Source: Pseudomonadota bacterium (GTDB lineage: Bacteria; Pseudomonadota; Alphaproteobacteria; Acetobacterales; Acetobacteraceae). From it: 5,340 bases of DNA. The position numbers and the translations under genes are program-made. The notes beneath the pieces were generated by a model. It searched no databases, had not been told where the DNA came from, and saw only the letters and a list, made by a program, of their open reading frames with translations. The DNA is taken from contig JAJZVE010000377.1 in the NCBI GenBank assembly GCA_021845835.1, positions 1 to 5,340 of the forward strand, written 5' to 3'. Positions 1 through 5,340 of this stretch are shown piece after piece. The stretch's first letter is position 1, and each line of letters begins with the position of its first letter.

Positions 1-925
1 GCAGCTGGTCGCCGGCCCGATCGTGCGCTACCGCACCGTCGCGCGGCAGCTGCATGCGCGCCGCCACACGCTCGATCGCGCCTGGGCGGGCATGCGCATC
101 GTCATCATCGGGCTGGCGCAGAAAGTGCTGATCGCCGACCAGCTGGCGCCGCTGGCGGAAGCGGTGTTCGACCATGTGGCGCGACCAAGCCTGCAGGAAT
201 CCTGGCTCGGCCTGCTCGCCTACACGCTGCAGATCTACTTCGATTTCTGCGGCTACTCCAACATGGCGGTAGGGATGGGCATCTGCCTTGGCTTCACGCT
301 GCCGCGCAATTTCCGCCTGCCCTACAGCACCACCTCGATCACCGATTTCTGGCGGCGCTGGCACATGTCGCTGTCGAGCTGGCTGCGCGACTATCTCTAC
401 ATCCCGCTCGGCGGCAATCGCGGCGCGCCGTGGCAGACCTGGCGCAATCTGGTCACGGTGTTCCTGCTGTGCGGCCTGTGGCACGGCGCGAGCTGGAATT
501 TCGTGCTGTGGGGCGCGTGGCACGGTGCCTTCCTGGTGGCGGAGCGCGCCGGGCTGGCGCGGGTGCTCGCGCGGCTGCCGCGCCTGGTGGCCTGGGCTTA
601 TGCAATGCTCGCCGTGATGGGCGGCTGGGTGCTGTTCCGGGCCGGCAACCTGACGGTGGCGCGCCACATGTACGGCGCCTTGCTGGGGGTGCATGGCGCA
701 AGGGGGCTCGATTTCGCCACGCACATGGCGCTGACGCCGCTGGCGAGGCTGGCGCTGGTGGCGGGCTGCATCCTGGCGGTGGCCCCGCGCTGGCGGGTGC
801 GGTTGCCGATGCCCGCGCTGGCCGCCGAGGCGGCGGGAACCGCCTGGGCCTTCGCGCTGCTGCTGGTCGCCGCCGCCTTCGTCGCCGCCGGCACCTACAG
901 CCCGTTCCTGTATTTCCGGTTCTGA
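1..925 (+). CDS. MBOAT family membrane O-acyltransferase (AlgI-like), C-terminal part
   Basis: This is an inner-membrane acyltransferase that, in the AlgI/DltB/WssH family, passes acetyl groups across the membrane for O-acetylation of an exported polysaccharide. The gene runs in from the left edge: the frame is open from base 2 and reads QLVAGPIVRYRT, the conserved AlgI-type AGPIVRY segment. The GTG at 23 is therefore an internal valine and not a start. About 307 residues are visible, against roughly 470-520 for full-length relatives. Counting that GTG codon as 1, family motifs are GLAQKVLIAD (30-39), YFDFCGYSNMA (72-82), DFWRRWHMSLSSWLRDYLYIPLGGN (108-132) and GLWHGASWNFVLWGAWHG (151-168). 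H154 and H167 are the conserved histidines, one of which is the MBOAT active-site histidine. Several hydrophobic segments follow, and the end, SPFLYFRF, is typical of the family. The stop lies 5 bases before the AlgJ-like gene, so the two are almost certainly co-transcribed. The family call is firm; the polymer acetylated is unknown. Confidence 0.95.
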   Translation, partial: QLVAGPIVRYRTVARQLHARRHTLDRAWAGMRIVIIGLAQKVLIADQLAPLAEAVFDHVARPSLQESWLGLLAYTLQIYFDFCGYSNMAVGMGICLGFTLPRNFRLPYSTTSITDFWRRWHMSLSSWLRDYLYIPLGGNRGAPWQTWRNLVTVFLLCGLWHGASWNFVLWGAWHGAFLVAERAGLARVLARLPRLVAWAYAMLAVMGGWVLFRAGNLTVARHMYGALLGVHGARGLDFATHMALTPLARLALVAGCILAVAPRWRVRLPMPALAAEAAGTAWAFALLLVAAAFVAAGTYSPFLYFRF

Positions 926-933
926 ACGCGATG
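926..933 (+). other. Five-base MBOAT/SGNH gene junction without visible Shine-Dalgarno
   Basis: Only the bases acgcg separate the TGA of the MBOAT gene from the ATG at 931. The preceding bases (tatttccggttctgaacgcg) contain no AGGAGG-like sequence at normal spacing. I infer that the second gene is translated by coupling to termination of the first, which fits the paired function of the two products. No promoter could fit here. Confidence 0.55.
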
Positions 934-2061
934 CAACGTCGGACGTTTCGTGGATTGTTCCCGCTGGCCGTGCTGCTGCTGGCGCTGCCCCTGCTGGGCC
1001 TGCTGGTAGTGCCGTCATCCATCCGCGTCTCGCAGGACGAGGCACGGCTGCTGGCGCCGGCGCCAGACTGGGCGACGGGATGGCGCGACCCGCCGCGCTT
1101 TTTCGCGCGTCTCAATCGCTACCTGCGCGACCATTTCTGGCTGCGGATCCCGCTGATCCGCGCGCACGCGCTGGTGGTCAACGAGATGCTGCGCAACGGC
1201 GACAGTCTGGTGCTGGTCGGCGCGCACCAGCATTTCTTCCTGAGCGGCGAGGATGCCATCGCGCAGAGCGCCGGGCGGCTGGTGGATCGGGAACGGATCA
1301 GGCTCACCGCCAACATGCTGGCTTCGATGCGCGCCGATCTCGCCGCGCACGGCGCGCGGCTGCTGGTCGCCGTGCCGCCCAACGCCGCCACGATCTATCC
1401 CGAGGACCTGCCGAAATGGGCCCGCAACGACGGCCGGCCGACCGAATACGACCTGCTGTACGCGGCCCTTGCCGCGCGCGGCGTGGCGACGCTCGACCTG
1501 CGCCCGGTGCTGCGCGCCGCAAAGGCGCACGGCCGCGTCTATCTGCAGCATGACACGCACTGGTCCCCGCGCGGCGCGCTCGCCGCCTATGACGCGATCG
1601 TCGTCGCCGCCGGCCTGCCGGGGTGGCGGCTGCCGCCGGAGCGGACACTGTCTCCGCCGGTGCATCTGGTCGGCGGCGATCTGGCCCGCATGCTGGGCCT
1701 GCAACAGGATGTCGCCGACGAGGTGCCAATGCTGACGCTGCCGCAGGGCCATCAGCACCGTCTCTCCGACGAGAAGGGCACGCCGAGCTTCGAGGAATCC
1801 AGCGACTCCGCCGGCCGCCCGGAGCCTGGACCGCTGATCGTGGTGATCGGCGATTCCTTCACCGACTATTTCGGCCGGCTGGTGAACGCGCAGCACGCGC
1901 GCTTCGTCTGGATGCACCACCATTATTGCCGGTTCGACTGGAACCTCGTGCGCGCCCTGCAACCGGCCCAGGTGTGGTACCTGCCGACCGAGCGGCAGAT
2001 GCTGTGCTATCCCGGCTGGACCCCTTCAGGACTTGGCGCCACCTCGTCGGCCGCGCGCTGA
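931..2061 (+). CDS. AlgJ/AlgX-like SGNH O-acetyltransferase, membrane-anchored, periplasmic
   Basis: The product has 376 residues and belongs to the AlgJ/AlgX/WssI group, which acts in the periplasm beside an MBOAT partner to put acetyl groups on polysaccharide. Residues 1-7 are basic (MQRRTFR) and about 9-27 form one hydrophobic segment without a clear signal-peptidase site, so a signal anchor is likely. The catalytic signatures are visible: HDTHWSP with D208 and H210, and GDSFTDYF with S309. As known for AlgX (Asp-His before Ser), the Asp/His motif precedes the GDS block, the reverse of ordinary SGNH hydrolases. The C-terminal motif PTERQMLC (352-359) resembles the ER-containing end of the family. 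C333 and C359 are the only cysteines. The start is the ATG at 931; the same frame is open upstream inside the MBOAT gene, but that stretch reads as out-of-frame Arg/Gly/Ala-rich sequence and lacks family features. The last 17 codons overlap the convergent gene. Confidence 0.93.
   Translation: MQRRTFRGLFPLAVLLLALPLLGLLVVPSSIRVSQDEARLLAPAPDWATGWRDPPRFFARLNRYLRDHFWLRIPLIRAHALVVNEMLRNGDSLVLVGAHQHFFLSGEDAIAQSAGRLVDRERIRLTANMLASMRADLAAHGARLLVAVPPNAATIYPEDLPKWARNDGRPTEYDLLYAALAARGVATLDLRPVLRAAKAHGRVYLQHDTHWSPRGALAAYDAIVVAAGLPGWRLPPERTLSPPVHLVGGDLARMLGLQQDVADEVPMLTLPQGHQHRLSDEKGTPSFEESSDSAGRPEPGPLIVVIGDSFTDYFGRLVNAQHARFVWMHHHYCRFDWNLVRALQPAQVWYLPTERQMLCYPGWTPSGLGATSSAAR
2007..2061. other. 55-base tail-to-tail overlap of the SGNH gene and the glycosyltransferase gene
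   Basis: The + strand SGNH gene stops with TGA at 2059-2061 and the - strand glycosyltransferase gene stops with TAG at 2009-2007. Each therefore encodes its last 17 residues in the shared segment. Both tails (YPGWTPSGLGATSSAAR and QRAADEVAPSPEGVQPG) lie beyond the recognisable domain ends and look unconserved. No U-rich intrinsic terminator is visible in or near the overlap, so transcripts from the two strands probably run into one another. Confidence 0.85.
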
Positions 2062-5000
2062 CCGTCCAGCCGGCGCGCATCCACCAGCATCAGCCAGGGA
2101 TGCCGCGCAGTGATATCGGCCATGACGCGCGGCTTGTTGCGCCGGTCCTCGGTAACGGATTGCAGCATCGAGTCCGCGTGCACGCGATATTCCGCCAGCG
2201 GCTCGCCTTTTTCCTGCACGCCGAACAGGCCGTACTCGGCCATGCGGCACCAGAACTCGTAATCCTCCCATCCCAGCCGCGTGTCGCTGTAGCCGCCGAC
2301 CGCGTACCATGCCGGCACCGACACCAACGTCATCGCATGCACATAGGGCACGCCGGTCAGTCGCGCCGGCACATAGGGCAACTGGCCGACCAGCCCGCTT
2401 GCGCCCTCGAACTCGCGGATGACCGGATAGACGAAGGCCGCGCCGCTGCGGCGCGCGGTCGCCAGCAGCGTCTCGCAGCACGCCGGCAGCAGCCGGTCGT
2501 CGGCGTCCAGCGGCAGCACGAACGGGGTGTCGGCCAGCGCGAAACCCGCATTGCGCGCCATGCCCAGCCCGGCATTCGCCGCGTTCGCCCACAGCGCCAC
2601 GCGGTTGAAGCGCGGCGCGTTCCGTTGCAGCCAGTCCAGCGCCACCTGCCGCGACGTGTCGGTGGAGGCGTCGTCCACCACGATCAGGTCGAGCGCGCGC
2701 AGCGTCTGCGCCTGCACGGACGCCAGCGCCTCCGGCAGGTACTGCGCGTAGTTGTACAGCGGCACGATCACCGTAACCTCGGCGTCGCCCAGCTGATCGG
2801 CTTCGAACAGCACCTCGCCCGCGGGGATCGGCGGCGGAGCGGCAGGGCGCATGGCCAGTTGCGCATCGAGCGCGAAGGCGCGGGCGGCTTCCCGCCCGCC
2901 CGCCGCCTGCGCGAGCAGGGAGGCGGCAAGTTCGCGCCGGCGCTCCGGCCCATGCCGCCACAGCACGCTGCGCCGCGCCGCCTCCGCCATCCGCCGCCGC
3001 AGCGCCGCATCGTCCAGCAGCGCGGTGATCGCCGCGTACCATTCCTCGGCCGAGGTGGCGAGGAACCCGGTTTCGCCATGCACGATCGCGCGGCGGAACG
3101 GGCCGGTGGGCGAGGCCACGGTGCAGACGCCGGCCAGCGCCGCCTCGAAATGCTTCAGCTCGCTCTTGGCCTCGCAGAACGGGTTGCCGACCTCCAGCGG
3201 TGCCAAATTCACGTCGAACCGCGCCACTTCCTCCGGCAGTTTTTCCGCCGGCACCGTCATGCGCCATTCGATCTGTGCCTCCAGCCCGGCGAGCGACGGA
3301 TATTCGGCGATGTTGACGATCGGCAGCTTGTCGGCGGGGCTTCTGAACAGCACAAGGCGGCAGTCGGGCCGCTCGCGCAGGATGCGCGCGAGCGTCGGCG
3401 CCACCTGCGCGAAGTCCCGCTGGTGCGTCCGCGTGCCGCCGGCATAGCCGATGCGCAGCTTGCCGTCGCCCTGTGCCTGCGCCCGCCTGCGTGCCGCGCG
3501 GCGGGCGGTGCGGCGCAGCGCGTCGTCGAAGCCGTTCGGGATCACGACCGCCGGCTGGCCGGTGCGCCGGATGTGCCAGGCGAGTTCCTCGGTGCTGGCG
3601 ACGCACAGGTCGGCCTGCAGCACGCTTTCCAGGATGCGCGTGTAGTGGCCGCGCGCGTCCTCCTCCGACACGCCTTCCGAGCGCAGCGCATCCAGCAGTT
3701 CGGGCGTCGCGAGGTCCGGCGCGAGCATCAGGTCGTCGAGATCGAACACCACGGCGGCATTGCCTTCGCGCGCCGCGGCCACGGCGGGGGCGGCGAGCAG
3801 CCAGGGCGTGCGCCAGACGAACAGCATGTCGGCGCCGACGATCTCGTCGCGCCGGTCGGACACTTCCTCCGGCCGCATCCAGGCGGTGGTGGCGCCGCCC
3901 TGCTCCAGCGCGGCGGCGAGGCGGCGGACGCGATAGATGTGGCCGGGCGTGTCGGACTCGCCGGAGACGAACACGACATGCCGTGGCGCGCGCGGCGTGA
4001 TCGCCGGCAGCGTCGGGCCGGATGGCGTCTCGGCCGCAGCCGGCAACTTCCGGCAGGATCGTCCCTCGGCACGGCCCGCCTGCAGGTAATGGATCAGCGG
4101 ATCGGCGCCGGAGGCGGCCACGTCCGGCGATTGTGCGAGATAGTATTCCGCGTCGAAATACGGGCTGGGATGCCGCCGCTCGCGGCGGCCATAGCGCAGG
4201 TAGTGGACTGCCGGGTCAAGGCCGGAGCCGGCCACGTCGGGATAGCGCGTGGCGTACCAGCCGGGATCGAACAGCTCCGTCTGCGCCAGCACCTGCAACT
4301 CGCGGCGCAGCCGGCGCTGTTCCCGCAGCTTCTGCCGCAGCCGCAGCCGCACCGTCCAGGATACGAGTTGTGCGGCCTGCTTCGCGCGACGCTGTACCGG
4401 GGCCGGCACGCGCGCCAGCGCGCGCCGCAGCGGTGCGGTCGCGCGCCAGACCGGCGAGGCGTGGATGCTCTGCAGTTCCGCGGCGAGCAGGCGCGCATTC
4501 TGCGCCGCCGGCCGCACATAGGCGATCTCCAGGCGAAGCCGCGCGGATTCGGCGGCGAGCGCACGGGTCCGCGCCGCCTCCTGCTGCAACGGCTCCATGT
4601 GGTCGTGGATGTGCCGGCGCAGCCGGTCGAGCTCCTCGATCAGCGCGCCGGTCGCCGCCCGCGCCTCCACCGCGCGCTGCGCCGCGCGGGCGCGCAGGCG
4701 CCCGGCCTCGTGCAACTCGTCAGCCGCGACCTGCGCCGCCTGCAGGCTGCGCTCCAGGTGGCGCGTCTGCATCTCCAGCACCCAGCGCTCGCCGAGCAGG
4801 CTGAAGCGTTCGCGCAGGGCGGTGATCTGCACGGGGTCGGTCAGCGCGCAGAGTGCTGCGACCGCCGCCGGCACCTCGCGCCCGACCGCCAGCACGCCGA
4901 GGCCGTGCGCGTGCAGGAACTCGAACGCCGGATAGCGCGTGCGAAGTTCCGCGAAGTAGCGCCAGACGCCGAACTCGCGCTCGCGCACGTTGGTGTCGTG

Positions 5001-5340
5001 GAACAGCACCACGGCGCGGTCGGACAGTTTCGGCAGCCAGGATTCGAAATCGTGGCGCACCGCCTCATAGCCGTGGCAGCCGTCGATGTGCAGCAGATCG
5101 ATGCTGCCGTCGGCGACGTAGGGCAGCGCCTCGTCGAAGGTGCAGCGCAGCAGTTCGGAGAACGCGGCGAAGCGCTGGTCGTGGAAGTGGCGCAGGTCGT
5201 CGTACACCGACTGGTCGTAATAGCCGGCGTGCACGTCGCCTTCCCAGGTATCCACGGCATAGCAGCGCGTATCCAGCTTCGTCGCCGCCACCGCATCGCA
5301 GAACGCGCAGTAGGACACGCCATTATGCGTACCGAGTTCG
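2007..5340 (-). CDS. Multidomain methyltransferase / GT4 / GT2 glycosyltransferase, N-terminus beyond window
   Basis: This is a large cytoplasmic enzyme of polysaccharide assembly with three catalytic modules. The frame is open to the right edge, where it reads ELGTHNG followed by a GTG at 5318-5316. That stretch is the SAM-binding motif I, so the GTG is an internal valine and the true start lies outside. At least 1110 residues are visible. Counting the GTG codon as 1: residues up to about 150 are a class I methyltransferase (Methyltransf_24-like), with acidic D23, LLHIDGCHGYE (75-85) and VVLFHDT (103-109). About 180-285 is an Ala/Glu/Leu/Arg coiled coil, followed by SPVWRATAPLR (288-298). 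Two repeats occupy 350-420. About 446-805 is a GT4/GT-B domain with VVFDLDDL, VIPNGFDD, GYAGGTRTHQRDF and HGETGFLA. A Pro/Ala linker follows. About 844-1055 is a GT2/GT-A domain with VIVPLYNY, VVDDASTD, the DxD pair D938/D940 and GWEDYEFW (E1018/D1019). No substrate can be assigned. No frameshift or internal stop is seen. Confidence 0.93.
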   Translation of the reverse strand, partial: ELGTHNGVSYCAFCDAVAATKLDTRCYAVDTWEGDVHAGYYDQSVYDDLRHFHDQRFAAFSELLRCTFDEALPYVADGSIDLLHIDGCHGYEAVRHDFESWLPKLSDRAVVLFHDTNVREREFGVWRYFAELRTRYPAFEFLHAHGLGVLAVGREVPAAVAALCALTDPVQITALRERFSLLGERWVLEMQTRHLERSLQAAQVAADELHEAGRLRARAAQRAVEARAATGALIEELDRLRRHIHDHMEPLQQEAARTRALAAESARLRLEIAYVRPAAQNARLLAAELQSIHASPVWRATAPLRRALARVPAPVQRRAKQAAQLVSWTVRLRLRQKLREQRRLRRELQVLAQTELFDPGWYATRYPDVAGSGLDPAVHYLRYGRRERRHPSPYFDAEYYLAQSPDVAASGADPLIHYLQAGRAEGRSCRKLPAAAETPSGPTLPAITPRAPRHVVFVSGESDTPGHIYRVRRLAAALEQGGATTAWMRPEEVSDRRDEIVGADMLFVWRTPWLLAAPAVAAAREGNAAVVFDLDDLMLAPDLATPELLDALRSEGVSEEDARGHYTRILESVLQADLCVASTEELAWHIRRTGQPAVVIPNGFDDALRRTARRAARRRAQAQGDGKLRIGYAGGTRTHQRDFAQVAPTLARILRERPDCRLVLFRSPADKLPIVNIAEYPSLAGLEAQIEWRMTVPAEKLPEEVARFDVNLAPLEVGNPFCEAKSELKHFEAALAGVCTVASPTGPFRRAIVHGETGFLATSAEEWYAAITALLDDAALRRRMAEAARRSVLWRHGPERRRELAASLLAQAAGGREAARAFALDAQLAMRPAAPPPIPAGEVLFEADQLGDAEVTVIVPLYNYAQYLPEALASVQAQTLRALDLIVVDDASTDTSRQVALDWLQRNAPRFNRVALWANAANAGLGMARNAGFALADTPFVLPLDADDRLLPACCETLLATARRSGAAFVYPVIREFEGASGLVGQLPYVPARLTGVPYVHAMTLVSVPAWYAVGGYSDTRLGWEDYEFWCRMAEYGLFGVQEKGEPLAEYRVHADSMLQSVTEDRRNKPRVMADITARHPWLMLVDARRLDGQRAADEVAPSPEGVQPG
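4059..4271 (-). repeat. Two tandem 38-residue repeats (FD..Y...-PDV..-HYL..G..E.R) in the glycosyltransferase
   Basis: Within the large - strand protein, F350-R382 and F388-R420 align without gaps at a period of 38 residues (114 bases). Shared positions are FD, a Y three residues after the D, PDVA, SG, DP, HYL, G and E-R near the end. The first unit begins at 4271 and the second at 4157. This unit is familiar as a non-catalytic repeat in bacterial glycosyltransferases and rhamnan-synthesis-like proteins, where it occurs in variable copy number between or beside catalytic domains. Its role is not established to my knowledge. The DNA copies are clearly diverged, so this is an old protein repeat and not a recent duplication. 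Confidence 0.85.
4464..4781 (-). other. Coiled-coil region between methyltransferase and glycosyltransferase modules
   Basis: Residues about 180-285 of the large - strand protein (GTG at 5318 counted as 1) are rich in Ala, Glu, Arg, Leu and Gln. They contain no proline between 180 and 242 and few glycines, for example LERSLQAAQVAADELHEA and ALIEELDRLRRHIHDHM, then LQQEAARTRALAAESARLRLE. Leu/Ala/Ile residues recur at roughly heptad spacing. A long helix that oligomerises or spaces the domains is the likely structure. The region ends at the SPVWRATAPLR segment, a linker motif seen in other glycosyltransferases with such coils. Confidence 0.7.

Noticed and set aside
430..930. In-frame upstream extension of the SGNH gene inside the MBOAT gene
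   Set aside because: The translation is Ala/Gly/Arg-rich without motifs, and the MBOAT frame across the same bases is well supported. The ATG at 931 directly precedes a typical basic and hydrophobic membrane anchor.
1015..1962. Long antisense open frame of 315 codons opposite the SGNH gene
   Set aside because: It lies fully within a gene with clear catalytic motifs on the other strand. Its translation has no recognisable motif and is the kind of Arg/Gln/His-rich product expected from a GC-rich shadow frame.
2053..2080. GC-rich inverted repeat (gcgcgc arms) near the convergent stops as a terminator
   Set aside because: The arms are six bases of self-complementary GC with a long loop, no U-tract follows on either strand, and such repeats occur throughout this GC-rich sequence.
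2026..3606. Second long - strand open frame of 526 codons overlapping the glycosyltransferase
   Set aside because: It is out of frame with the GT4/GT2 motifs and its product is Arg/Gly/Ala-rich low-complexity sequence. It is a by-product of high GC content.
4022..4804. A + strand open frame of 260 codons opposite the coiled coil and repeats
   Set aside because: It is Pro/Arg/Ala-rich with no motifs and lies antisense to a coherent protein. It is a shadow of the coiled-coil coding region.
5316..5318. GTG as a start codon for the large - strand gene
   Set aside because: The frame continues upstream to the window edge as ELGTHNG, completing the methyltransferase SAM-binding motif. Starting here would remove it.

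Overview
The window is uniformly GC-rich protein-coding DNA with strong G/C bias at third codon positions. It looks like part of a proteobacterial cell-surface polysaccharide locus. The style of the large glycosyltransferase (coiled coil, an SPVWRATAPLR linker and FD..Y..-PDV repeats) together with an AlgI/AlgJ-type pair suggests an alphaproteobacterium, perhaps Acetobacteraceae or a relative. That placement is an impression from sequence style, not a demonstrated assignment.

There are three genes and almost no intergenic space. On the + strand, positions 1-925 hold the C-terminal part of an MBOAT membrane O-acyltransferase of the AlgI family. Five bases later, 931-2061 encodes a membrane-anchored, periplasm-facing SGNH-type acetyltransferase/esterase of the AlgJ/AlgX family. 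On the - strand, entering from the right edge and ending at 2007, is one very large open frame (at least 1110 codons). It encodes, in order, a class I SAM-dependent methyltransferase, a long coiled coil, two 38-residue repeats, a GT4-type glycosyltransferase and a GT2-type glycosyltransferase. The + and - genes converge and overlap by 55 bases at their 3' ends.

The two + strand genes form the usual module for O-acetylating an exported polysaccharide: the MBOAT protein moves acetyl groups across the inner membrane and the SGNH protein places or handles them on the polymer in the periplasm. The - strand protein is a cytoplasmic polymer-building and methylating enzyme. Their proximity suggests, but does not prove, that they act on the same polysaccharide. 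The sugar substrates cannot be read from the sequence.

I saw no RNA genes, CRISPR arrays, insertion sequences, convincing promoters or intrinsic terminators. No stretch over 300 bases lacks a gene. The most interesting item is the architecture of the multi-enzyme glycosyltransferase. I found no clear evidence of a wholly new system.
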